Source: JBALVT01 sp036961345
GTDB lineage: Bacteria > Pseudomonadota > Gammaproteobacteria > Pseudomonadales > Halieaceae
Assembly (NCBI GenBank): GCA_036961345.1
Contig: JBALVT010000189.1
Location: 1-8,260 of the forward strand
Length of the DNA: 8,260 nt
Reading direction: 5' to 3'
The notes under the pieces were generated by a model. The model did not search any database and was not told the DNA's origin. It saw nothing but the letters and a program-made list of their open reading frames with translations. Position numbers and translations under genes: made by a program. Each line of letters starts with the position of its first letter. Positions within the stretch are counted from its first letter, which is position 1. Below are positions 1-6,660 of the stretch, piece by piece.

Positions 1-2
1 CC

Positions 3-290
3 CTGGGTGCCCTCGAAAACGCTTCGGAGTGGCGGGACGAAGTGGGGCTTCCTGACCTGGGTTACGCTATCGGTTGGTGGACCAGGCCGACGAGCGACGG
101 GAGTGAGCCGAGCGTATTTTATGGTATCGGGGGCTATGGCTCTCGGATATGGTTCGATGTTGGGCGGGGGTACTCCGCCTCCGTTCTATTGGCAAGCTAC
201 AGAGACAGGGATGCAGTTATTGATGCCCATGTTTTTAACCACCTCGAATTAACCCCTCTGATCGACGAGGCAATTGATGTAGCCGAGTAA
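3..290 (+). CDS. C-terminal end of a probable serine hydrolase (beta-lactamase / penicillin-binding fold), 5' truncated by window edge
   Basis: The frame is open from base 3 and ends with TAA at 288-290, giving about 95 residues of a longer gene that starts outside the window. A GTG at 42 is in frame but is probably internal, because the reading frame continues to the left edge with protein-like composition. The fragment contains GYAIGWW, then about 15 residues later YGIGGYGSRIWFD, then a hydrophobic strand (ASVLLAS) and a charged C-terminal helix. In class C beta-lactamase-like hydrolases and esterases, a GWW-type strand is followed by an H/x-G-G-Y-G turn, a W/V-x-D strand and a hydrophobic strand that close the sheet behind the active site. 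The catalytic SxxK and YxN motifs would lie upstream and cannot be checked. Assignment is from pattern memory only; another hydrolase of the same fold is possible. Confidence 0.55.
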   Translation: MGALENASEWRDEVGLPDLGYAIGWWTRPTSDGSEPSVFYGIGGYGSRIWFDVGRGYSASVLLASYRDRDAVIDAHVFNHLELTPLIDEAIDVAE

Positions 291-563
291 TCTGAGATGC
301 CAAATTACCATGTGCAAACAGGTACTCGCCTTAAATATAGGGGGTAGGGAATGAAAGTACCGAATGAAAAAAGGCCTTCGGCCCTGCCTAACCCAAGAGG
401 TAAGTATTAGGCGGCCGCTAACGGGCCGAGAGCGGTCGTGGCATGTGGAATAGGCTCTACGGCAGAAATTTACTCGAAGCGGACGCCGGGGAAAATACGA
501 AATCTGGTATCTCATGCGAGAATTGCACTAAAATATGCTGTTAGCCGACAAGAAGAGGGCTTC
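291..563. other. Intergenic spacer, no convincing gene
   Basis: This 273-base spacer separates the hydrolase fragment from the 155-residue gene. It holds a small GC hairpin with an A-run (annotated separately), a near-palindrome around a GCGGCCGC octamer at 411-418 (TTAG-G-CGGCCG-CTAA, 407-421) and a GC-rich patch, GGGCCGAGAGCGGTC, at about 423-437. One frame continues upstream from the 155-residue gene to 438, but that extension has no ribosome site and no recognisable protein pattern. I see no clear sigma-70 promoter. Confidence 0.5.
367..385 (-). terminator. Possible orphan rho-independent terminator reading leftwards
   Basis: On the minus strand the arms AGGGCC (385-380) and GGCCTT (376-371) can form a six-pair stem with one G-U pair and a GAA loop. 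Four to six T residues follow (A-run 367-372 on the plus strand). The stem is short but GC-rich. No minus-strand gene is credible just to the right of it, so it either belongs to a lost gene or is a chance hairpin. On the plus strand no T-run follows the stem, so it is unlikely to terminate the hydrolase gene. Confidence 0.35.
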
Positions 564-1031
564 ATGAACTGGGACGCTGTTGGTGCATCAGCTGAGATGT
601 TGGCCGCTATCGGCGTTATCATCACGCTGCTATATCTTGCATCACAGATTCGACAAAATACAGAATCAAATCGCTTCAGTCGGTACGACAGCTTTGTGCA
701 TTCCGTCTCTAACATAAGACAAGCGATCATTGAGAACGAGGACGTCGCGAGTATTTTTGACAGAGGTCTACGCGACCCAGCAGAGCTGAGTGACTTGGAG
801 AAAGTACGTTTCCGTAATATTCTGTATTCAGCAATCCATGCGATGGAAACACTTCATCTCCAATTATCGCAGTCTGGACTAGACAAAGAGATATGGCAGC
901 GGCAAACTTCTCTTGTCGATCGAATAATTGGTTCGCCGGGCGGCAAAAATTGGTGGCTGGAACACAGAGTTGAATTTGATAAAAATTTCGTGCAAGCGGT
1001 AGACAAATTTCTTGACCGTTCTACTGATTGA
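564..1031 (+). CDS. Small membrane-anchored protein of unknown function, 155 aa
   Basis: ATG at 564 is chosen because a purine-rich ribosome site (AAGAGGG, 553-559) precedes it and the protein then begins MNWDAVGA followed directly by a hydrophobic segment. Earlier in-frame starts would add an unpatterned leader. Residues about 8-27 (ASAEMLAAIGVIITLLYLAS) form one predicted membrane helix, followed by QIRQNTESNR and a roughly 125-residue soluble, mostly helical region rich in charged residues. From memory, short proteins that open with MNW-x-A-[IV]-G, a single helix and QIRQNT recur as uncharacterised genes in marine Gammaproteobacteria. I know of no assigned function. The inner-membrane location with the bulk of the protein on one side is inferred. 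Sampled lines are about 35-45% G+C, lower than the core genes to the right, which is compatible with acquisition by transfer. It stands alone, with the hydrolase fragment upstream on the same strand and about 270 bases between them. Confidence 0.75.
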   Translation: MNWDAVGASAEMLAAIGVIITLLYLASQIRQNTESNRFSRYDSFVHSVSNIRQAIIENEDVASIFDRGLRDPAELSDLEKVRFRNILYSAIHAMETLHLQLSQSGLDKEIWQRQTSLVDRIIGSPGGKNWWLEHRVEFDKNFVQAVDKFLDRSTD

Positions 1032-1525
1032 ACAACTATCCAAAGTCTAAGCTACTACAATCTCAAAGGACATCAGACTTATTGAAAATGCACCTCTTGT
1101 CAGTTCCCAAGACTTACACACATAAGGCAATGCTGTCGGACGCTTCGCGCCATCGCTTGGGGCGTTACTGAGGGACCGTTGTTGGCACACGCCCCTAAAT
1201 AGCTGAAGCTGTCCCTACTCTGATGGCCGTAGTGTGGTGAAAGCGGACATCGCCTCAGCAGTGGAATTACGCAAATATGCGAGGAGTCCCCTGGAATCTA
1301 GCCGTGGAATCTCGGCTGAACTAACTTTAGTAGTAACTCGCTCTCCATTCGGTGTTTGGCCAAATATGGTTGAAGGAATACTCCGTAGTGTTAGTGAACG
1401 GCTTCCGTATAGGAGCAGTGGTTACTGGCTCGTCATTTTAGCGCCTGAATCATCCTGGCCAGATCGGCACTCCCAAAGCAAAACCTGTTGTTACCCAGTC
1501 CGTTACCCAGCCCTAAAACTCAGGC
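1032..1525. other. Non-coding stretch of about 500 bases, probably degenerate
   Basis: No gene is supported here. The only sizeable open frame (1234-1530, GTG start, 98 codons) has no ribosome site, runs into the poly-A side of the downstream terminator and shows no family pattern, so it is not annotated as a gene. The region has several GC-rich patches set in AT-rich DNA, such as GACGCTTCGCGCCATCGC (1140-1157) and GGTGAAAGCGGACATCGCC (1236-1254). It could be the remains of decayed genes or mobile DNA, but I recognise no specific element. No terminator is obvious after the 155-residue gene: AAGTCT (1043-1048) and AGACTT (1075-1080) could pair, but there is no T-run. Confidence 0.5.
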
Positions 1526-1557
1526 AATAAAAAAGGGCTGCATCTTTGCAACCCTTT
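1526..1557 (-). terminator. Rho-independent terminator of tRNA-Asn
   Basis: Read on the minus strand, AAAGGGTTGCA (1557-1547) pairs with TGCAGCCCTTT (1542-1532) as an 11-pair stem with one G-U pair. The loop is AAGA, and the U-rich tail starts within the A-run at 1529-1534. The structure begins 17 bases beyond the tRNA 3' end (1575), the expected place for a single-gene tRNA transcript, and it also insulates the left-hand region from it. Confidence 0.88.
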
Positions 1558-1574
1558 GATATTTTGAGCTTATA

Positions 1575-1650
1575 TGGCTCCGCTTGCTGGGCTCGAACCA
1601 GCGACCCATTGATTAACAGTCAATTGCTCTACCAACTGAGCTAAAGCGGA
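1575..1650 (-). tRNA. tRNA-Asn (anticodon GUU)
   Basis: The complete 76-base cloverleaf can be read by eye on the minus strand. The acceptor stem TCCGCTT pairs perfectly with AAGCGGA. The D-arm is GCTC/GAGC with an AGTTGGTA loop, the anticodon stem ATTGA/TCAAT has loop CTGTTAA, and the T-arm is GCTGG/CCAGC with loop TTCGAGC. The anticodon GTT lies at 1617-1615 and decodes AAC and AAU. The discriminator base is G and CCA is encoded (1577-1575). It is a single-gene transcription unit between its own promoter and terminator. tRNA 3' ends are common integration targets, and the 3' end faces the accessory-looking left part of the window. Confidence 0.97.
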
Positions 1651-1673
1651 ATGGATAGTCTCCAAGGCCGCGT

Positions 1674-1702
1674 ATATTAATGATGGATCAGGTCTTGGTC
1701 AA
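1674..1702 (-). promoter_or_regulatory. Sigma-70 promoter of tRNA-Asn with GC-rich discriminator
   Basis: On the minus strand, TTGACC (1702-1697) is a five-of-six match to the -35 box. It is separated by exactly 17 bases from TAATAT (1679-1674) as the -10 box. The sequence after the -10 box is ACGCGGCC, a GC-rich discriminator of the kind found at stable-RNA promoters under ppGpp (stringent) control. Transcription would start near 1667, about 17 bases before the mature tRNA 5' end. The stringent-control role is inferred from the discriminator. Confidence 0.8.
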
Positions 1703-1706
1703 CAGG

Positions 1707-1720
1707 AAAATCGCGATTTT
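1707..1720. promoter_or_regulatory. 14-bp perfect palindrome upstream of the tRNA promoter
   Basis: AAAATCGCGATTTT is a perfect inverted repeat with no spacer. It lies 4 bases upstream of the tRNA -35 box, in the spacer shared with uvrB, whose start is 96 bases away. The position would suit an UP-like element or a dimeric regulator site for either gene. Only the symmetry is seen; function is unknown. Confidence 0.35.
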
Positions 1721-1815
1721 GGCGCATTCTCTGCCAGAGGGCGATTCAGGCTGCAATTTTCTGCCATGTGGATGATAATGTCCGGCTATTTTCAGGAAAG
1801 GCCGTCGAGTAGTTC

Positions 1816-3834
1816 ATGTCCAGACTGTTTGAGTTGAAATCTAAGTTTGAGCCAGCCGGAGACCAGCCAGAGGCTATTCGGCAACTGGTTGAAGGTATAA
1901 ACGCAGGGTTGGCGTCACAGACCTTGCTGGGCGTAACCGGCTCAGGAAAGACCTTTACTATTGCCAATGTGGTGCAGCAGTTGCAGCGCCCTACCATTGT
2001 TATGGCTCACAACAAGACCCTGGCGGCCCAACTGTACGGCGAATTCAAGGACTTCTTCCCCAACAATGCGGTTGAGTATTTTGTCTCTTACTACGATTAC
2101 TTTCAGCCCGAGGCCTATGTGCCTTCTTCAGACACCTATATAGAGAAAGACGCCTCGGTGAACGAGCATATCGAGCAAATGCGCCTGTCTGCCACCAAGG
2201 CCCTGCTTGAGCGCGAAGATTGCATAGTTGTGGCCACGGTATCGGCCATTTACGGTCTGGGTGATCCTGAGTCCTACTTCAAGATGGTTATTCACCTGTC
2301 CCGTGGTGAAATGGTGGATCAAAGGGAAGTTTTACGGCAGCTGGCAGAGCTGCAGTACACCCGCAATGACGTTGATTTCTCGCGTGGTACCTATCGCGTG
2401 CGCGGCGATGTGATTGATATCTTCCCCGCAGATTCAGAGTTTGAGGCCGTTAGACTGGAACTGTTTGATGAAGAGATAGAAAACATCTGTATTTTTGATC
2501 CGCTAACCGGTGCGGTGATTAATAAGGTGCCTCGAGTGACCATCTTCCCCAAGAGTCACTATGTGACCTCCAGAGATGTCATGCTCGGGGCTCTTGGGCA
2601 TATCGAGGAAGAGCTGGAAATTCGCCTCAAGCAATTGAAGGAAAATGAGAAGTTGGTTGAGGCCCAGCGTCTGGGTCAGCGAACACGTTACGACATGGAA
2701 ATGATTCGCGAGCTGGGCTATTGCCAGGGCGTAGAAAACTATTCGCGTTATTTGTCTGGCCGTGCACCCGGTGAAGCGCCGCCCACCCTGTTTGAATACC
2801 TGCCGAAGAATGCGCTGGTTGTGGTCGATGAGTCTCACGCGACGATTCCGCAAATTGGCGCTATGTACAAGGGTGACCGATCCCGTAAAGAGACTCTGGT
2901 CGAATACGGCTTTCGTCTGCCTTCGGCCTTGGACAACAGGCCCTTGCGCTTTGAAGAGTGGGAAAACCTTGTGCCTCAGGCAATGTTTGTTTCTGCGACT
3001 CCGGGTAAGTACGAGCAGGAACATGCGGGCCGTGTGGTTGAGCAAATTGTTCGCCCCACTGGCTTGATCGATCCGGGAATTGAGATTCGGCCTGCCACAA
3101 CACAGGTAGACGACCTGTTGGGTGAAATTCATAAAACGGTAGAAAAGGGCGAACGTGTTTTGGTGACAACGCTCACCAAACGTATGTCTGAGGATCTCAC
3201 CGAATATCTGGCGGACCACGGAGTTCGGGTTCGCTACCTGCATTCGGATATCGAAACGGTAGAGCGAGTGGAAATTATTCGCGATCTGCGCTTGGGCGAA
3301 TTCGATGTGCTCGTTGGTATCAACCTGCTCAGAGAGGGGCTGGATATGCCTGAAGTCTCTCTGGTGACTATTCTTGATGCGGATAAGGAGGGTTTTTTAC
3401 GCTCCGACCGATCGCTGATTCAAACCATTGGTCGGGCAGCGCGAAATCTCAATGGCCGGGCGATACTATATGCTGATCGCATAACCGGTTCTATGGAGCG
3501 GGCTATTGCAGAGACCGATCGCAGGCGCGCCAAGCAAGTTGCCCACAATATTGAACACGGTATTACGCCTGTCGGTGTGCACAAGTCCGTGCAGGATATT
3601 ATGGAAGGGGCGAGACGCATGCCCACCCGGCGCAATGCCAAGGACAGGAAAGCGGCCGAGCAAACGGCTGCCTTTGGCGCTGATATGGCTAAACTCACTC
3701 CCGCAGCCATGGCACGAAAACTTCAGCAGCTGGAAAACCAAATGCATGAACACGCCAAGAATCTGGATTTTGAAGCAGCAGCGGCTTTGCGTGACCAGTT
3801 GGCAGAACTTAAACAGATGGCGTTTCTGAACTAG
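1816..3834 (+). CDS. uvrB: UvrABC system protein B (excinuclease subunit, damage-verification helicase)
   Basis: The 672-residue product is nearly the same length as E. coli UvrB (673 aa) and resembles it along its whole length. UvrB is loaded by UvrA, verifies bulky lesions with weak helicase activity and recruits UvrC for incision in cytoplasmic nucleotide excision repair. Visible motifs are Walker A GVTGSGKT (residues 39-46), the beta-hairpin region YYDYFQPEAYVP (92-103), helicase motif II DESH (338-341), SATPG (393-397), GINLLREGLD (501-510), motif VI QTIGRAAR (536-543) and a C-terminal UVR domain that binds UvrC (about 634-669). The start is set by alignment of MSRLFELKSKFEPAGDQPEAI with known N-termini; the ribosome site (AGGAAAGG, 1794-1801) is distant and weak. 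GATAAT (1774-1779) may be a -10 box, with a poor -35. I see no LexA box (CTGT-N8-ACAG) between 1703 and 1815. One hairpin tyrosine of E. coli (Tyr96) is Phe here. The 3' end overlaps the convergent kinase gene by 26 bases. Confidence 0.98.
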   Translation: MSRLFELKSKFEPAGDQPEAIRQLVEGINAGLASQTLLGVTGSGKTFTIANVVQQLQRPTIVMAHNKTLAAQLYGEFKDFFPNNAVEYFVSYYDYFQPEAYVPSSDTYIEKDASVNEHIEQMRLSATKALLEREDCIVVATVSAIYGLGDPESYFKMVIHLSRGEMVDQREVLRQLAELQYTRNDVDFSRGTYRVRGDVIDIFPADSEFEAVRLELFDEEIENICIFDPLTGAVINKVPRVTIFPKSHYVTSRDVMLGALGHIEEELEIRLKQLKENEKLVEAQRLGQRTRYDMEMIRELGYCQGVENYSRYLSGRAPGEAPPTLFEYLPKNALVVVDESHATIPQIGAMYKGDRSRKETLVEYGFRLPSALDNRPLRFEEWENLVPQAMFVSATPGKYEQEHAGRVVEQIVRPTGLIDPGIEIRPATTQVDDLLGEIHKTVEKGERVLVTTLTKRMSEDLTEYLADHGVRVRYLHSDIETVERVEIIRDLRLGEFDVLVGINLLREGLDMPEVSLVTILDADKEGFLRSDRSLIQTIGRAARNLNGRAILYADRITGSMERAIAETDRRRAKQVAHNIEHGITPVGVHKSVQDIMEGARRMPTRRNAKDRKAAEQTAAFGADMAKLTPAAMARKLQQLENQMHEHAKNLDFEAAAALRDQLAELKQMAFLN

Positions 3835-5893
3835 CTTTGAGCGCCAGTGAACAGCGCACCCCGTTGCCATCATCCAGATTTTGAATTTGCACCTGCCCTT
3901 CGTGAAAATCGGCAATGAGCGAGACGATGTGTAGGCCCAGACCCAGATGAACACTGTCTGCTCCTTTTTCCCTGACCGAGACCATTGAATTAAACAGCTG
4001 CCCTTGCATATCTTCCGGTAGCGGGGGGCCTTCGTTGGTGACTGCGATTATCCATTCTTTGTCCTGCGCTTTGAGTTGCAGGGTGATGTCGCCGCCAGCG
4101 GGACAAAAAGAAGCGGCATTATCCATAAATTTGTCCAGCGCCTGCACCAATAGCTCTGGTGCCGCGACTGTCATTGCTTGCTCAGCTTCGCAATCGAGGA
4201 TGAGTTTATGCTGCGCGTAAACAGTTTTGTATGCGTCAAAAACTTCTCTTAGCAGTGGGCACAGGTCCAGCTCTATTTTTGAGTTGCTGCGAATGCTTTC
4301 TTCCAGTCCATTGGCCTCGCTCATGGAATTGAGGATTTTTGCCAACCGTGCAAGACCACCTTTGGCTCTGGATAAATAGATCTCGTCTTCGGCGCTTTTG
4401 TTCCTATGCTGCTCGAAATTCTCCAGCGAGGTTTGAATCACTGCAATTGGCGTACGCAGCTCGTGGGACAGTTTTCTGCTTAGAGTGCGCAAGTAGTCAT
4501 GGTACTGCCTTAGTTTATCTAATAGGTCAGCATAGCTGCGTGATAGCTCGCCGAGTTCGTCGGGAATACGACTGCGCGGGAAATTGTCCTCCAGGGCCCC
4601 GTCTGTGCGCATTGCGTTGCTCGCCGCCAGGCTGAGCGAACGAATGCGCCAGGACAAAATACTGGCGTATGCCAGAAGTCCGAAGATGCCGATGCCGATA
4701 GCGGCCAGGCTGTAGCCCAGGAGCCGATTGAAGGCCTGGTCGGTAAGCGATAAATACTCTTCGGAACTTTGCCGAATAAGTACAGCTGCCACAACTTCGC
4801 CATTGCTGAAAATGGGTGATGTCGCGGTAAGTATTGTTTGGTTTGAATAATCTGAATCGCGGTATCGCTGATTTGCCCCATGGCCGGCTAGTGCCCGATC
4901 AATTTCAATTCCGGCGCTTTGACCGAAAATGGCAGAAGTAGGGCGTTCTTCCAAAATATCCTTCGCCAGGATACTCCGATACAGCGCCTGCACTAGCCAG
5001 AATGTTTCTTCAGAGGGCGCGCGAATTTCACGGCTTGTTCCGGTTGTGAGGTTGGCAATCAGCCAGTGTTGTTTGTCGATTACCTCCAATGCCCTGTTAC
5101 TGTGGCCGAAGGGTGATATCGTTTTCTGAAGATCTTGCGGTGTGTAGATCAGCCACGGAGGTGCCGCGGTCTCAAGCGGTGTGATATTGCCAAGGGTTTC
5201 AAATTTTTCCCCCGCTGTGCCAGTGGCGTTGATGATATAGAAACCCAGGCGGTCGCCGGTTGCCCAAAGTGGCATTTCAAGTTCCAGGGTATAGCCGAGT
5301 TCACTGTCTTGCCACTGCCCTCTAATACTGCTGGCCCGGGTTCCCGGGTCAATAGGGCTGGCGAACTTTGCTCGAACACTACCCGGCGCGGCTGTGGCTA
5401 TGACGTAATCCTGGCGTCGGTTGTTTTGCCAGGTGCGAATTATCAAGCGATCTCCGTTGGGCTCAGGGGACAATCCCTGGTTGTGATAGATCACCTTTGC
5501 ATCGCTTACTCTGAATAACAGATACAGTTTGCCCCCGCGGGTAACTGCCTGGTAGCTGACGCTCAACGGTGTTGCACCGTCTTCGCTGTCATATCGGTAC
5601 GGTTTGTGTTCTTCCCAGCCGTCAGCATAGCCGTCTACGATCACCGGTTCCTGCCTTGCACTGGCGTACACCGATGTGCGCTCGTCCAAAGGGGCCGACA
5701 GGCGATCGAGATTGGGGTAAATCATCTGGGGTTTGTTGTTGAGTACGGCTGCAACAGCCTGCGTAGTAGCCTGCAGCGATTGCTCTTGTCCGTGACGCAG
5801 TGCGCCCTCCATTTCCCGCACAAACTGGCAGCCCGCCCAAGGCAGAGACAGCAGTAATAAACTGACTACTAATAGTTGGCGGCGCAGGCTCAT
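3809..5893 (-). CDS. pdsS: Dedicated sortase system membrane histidine kinase
   Basis: This 694-residue sensor kinase has a first membrane helix at about 6-22 (ending LPWAGCQFVREME) and a second at about 391-413, with some 370 extracytoplasmic residues between them. Within that region, residues about 82-222 open with VDGYADGW and continue as alternating beta strands, resembling carbohydrate-binding family 9/DOMON-like sandwiches. Residues about 340-385 look like the end of a Cache-type sensor. The cytoplasmic part has a HAMP-like linker, an H-box SHELRTP with phospho-acceptor His477, an N-box with Asn592 (MDNAASF), a G1 box reading VTNEGPPLP (Asn in place of the usual Asp) and G2 GLGLH (651-655). 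The length, the LPWAGCQ start and the neighbours match the Pds kinase family as I remember it; the ligand is unknown. The gene follows pdsR by 3 bases with no clear ribosome site, so translation is probably coupled. Its TAA lies inside the end of uvrB. A generic HAMP kinase is the alternative, made less likely by the divergent VIT/vWA gene. Confidence 0.88.
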   Translation of the reverse strand: MSLRRQLLVVSLLLLSLPWAGCQFVREMEGALRHGQEQSLQATTQAVAAVLNNKPQMIYPNLDRLSAPLDERTSVYASARQEPVIVDGYADGWEEHKPYRYDSEDGATPLSVSYQAVTRGGKLYLLFRVSDAKVIYHNQGLSPEPNGDRLIIRTWQNNRRQDYVIATAAPGSVRAKFASPIDPGTRASSIRGQWQDSELGYTLELEMPLWATGDRLGFYIINATGTAGEKFETLGNITPLETAAPPWLIYTPQDLQKTISPFGHSNRALEVIDKQHWLIANLTTGTSREIRAPSEETFWLVQALYRSILAKDILEERPTSAIFGQSAGIEIDRALAGHGANQRYRDSDYSNQTILTATSPIFSNGEVVAAVLIRQSSEEYLSLTDQAFNRLLGYSLAAIGIGIFGLLAYASILSWRIRSLSLAASNAMRTDGALEDNFPRSRIPDELGELSRSYADLLDKLRQYHDYLRTLSRKLSHELRTPIAVIQTSLENFEQHRNKSAEDEIYLSRAKGGLARLAKILNSMSEANGLEESIRSNSKIELDLCPLLREVFDAYKTVYAQHKLILDCEAEQAMTVAAPELLVQALDKFMDNAASFCPAGGDITLQLKAQDKEWIIAVTNEGPPLPEDMQGQLFNSMVSVREKGADSVHLGLGLHIVSLIADFHEGQVQIQNLDDGNGVRCSLALKASSETPSV

Positions 5894-5896
5894 TGT

Positions 5897-6589
5897 CTAT
5901 AGACCCGACCAGCGATAGCCCAGGCCATAGGCTGTTTCGACGGCAGAGAACTCCGGATCAGCAGTTTGAAATTTACGGCGGATTCTTTTTATGTGCGAAG
6001 TGATTGTATTATCGTCCAGTACCACATTGGCGCAGTCCATCAACTGTTGGCGGTTTTTGACATGACCCGGATGGCGGGCCAGGGCATGCACAATCCAGAA
6101 TTCAGTGACCGTTAGATCGACGCTCAAATCGCGCCAGCTTGTTGTCATTCGCTCCAGATTCAAACAGAGCTGCCCATGCGTAATCAGATGGTCTTTCTCA
6201 ATCGGCGAGCGGAAAGCTTGTACCCTGCGCAATAGCGCGACAATTCGGGCCAGCATTTGTACCTGGCTGATGTCTTTGGTGAGGTAGTCATCTGCACCCA
6301 GACGCAGGCCGCTGATGATGTCCAGTTCGGAATCCCTGGCGGTGAGAAAAACGATGGGAAGTTCCGCGCTGCGACTGCGCAATTCCCTGCACAGTTCAAA
6401 GCCTCCCTCAACATCGCTGCCAAGGCCAACATCTATAATCGCCAGATCTGGCAGCTTTGTTGCAAAGGCGTTGGTAGCGCTGGCCCGGTCTGCGTATAGC
6501 GATACACGAAACCCCTGTCTTTCCAATGCGTCGCGGTAGTTAGCGGCGATAGCGGGTTCGTCCTCTACGATGGCAATGTGGTGGGGCAT
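5897..6589 (-). CDS. pdsR: Dedicated sortase system response regulator, OmpR/PhoB type
   Basis: The 230-residue protein has an N-terminal receiver (about 4-120) with acidic pocket residues Glu9, Asp10 and Glu11, phospho-acceptor Asp53 (IIDVGLG), switch Thr83 (FLTAR) and Lys105 (LTKD). A winged-helix DNA-binding domain of the OmpR/PhoB class follows (about 134-228), with TVTEFWIVHAL, recognition-helix region NTITSHIKRIRRKF (194-207) and the terminal GLGYRW wing. The loop after Asp53 (VGLGSDVEGGFELC) is longer than the common D-x-x-L-P-x-x-x-G form and fits the Pds regulator family as I recall it. ATG at 6589 has AGGA (6597-6594) 4 bases upstream. It is the first gene of the pdsR-pdsS operon, and its TAG is 3 bases before the pdsS ATG. 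It should be phosphorylated by PdsS and bind the spacer it shares with the divergent target gene; both are inferred. Confidence 0.92.
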   Translation of the reverse strand: MPHHIAIVEDEPAIAANYRDALERQGFRVSLYADRASATNAFATKLPDLAIIDVGLGSDVEGGFELCRELRSRSAELPIVFLTARDSELDIISGLRLGADDYLTKDISQVQMLARIVALLRRVQAFRSPIEKDHLITHGQLCLNLERMTTSWRDLSVDLTVTEFWIVHALARHPGHVKNRQQLMDCANVVLDDNTITSHIKRIRRKFQTADPEFSAVETAYGLGYRWSGL

Positions 6590-6660
6590 GGATTCCTATT
6601 TGCGTGGCTCACGATATTGATGCCCATATTTTCAAATTCACCGCTCTTGTACAAGCACTT

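Noticed and set aside
386..550. Integron attC site between the two left-hand genes (GCCTAAC at 386-392 and GTTAGCC at 540-546; TTAGGCGGCCGCTAAC in between)
   Set aside because: The right-hand core does not fit GTTRRRY, the span is too long for a typical attC and the inner L boxes cannot be paired. No second attC-like site follows the 155-residue gene.
1234..1530. 98-codon open frame with GTG start
   Set aside because: No ribosome site, no recognisable family pattern, irregular composition and an end inside the A-run of the tRNA terminator. Most likely a chance open frame.
1703..1815. SOS (LexA) box upstream of uvrB
   Set aside because: Looked for CTGT-N8-ACAG because E. coli uvrB is SOS-controlled; no acceptable match is present in this spacer.
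2503..3243. 246-codon minus-strand open frame inside uvrB
   Set aside because: Antisense shadow of a strongly conserved coding region, with no ribosome site and no domain pattern.
3466..3954. 162-codon minus-strand open frame across the uvrB/pdsS junction
   Set aside because: It overlaps both real genes in another frame; UvrB and PdsS are supported by family motifs up to their ends.
5895..5904. GTCTATAGAC palindrome at the pdsR/pdsS junction as an operator
   Set aside because: It overlaps the pdsR stop codon within an operon with 3-base spacing, so an operator there is unlikely; a 10-bp palindrome can arise by chance.
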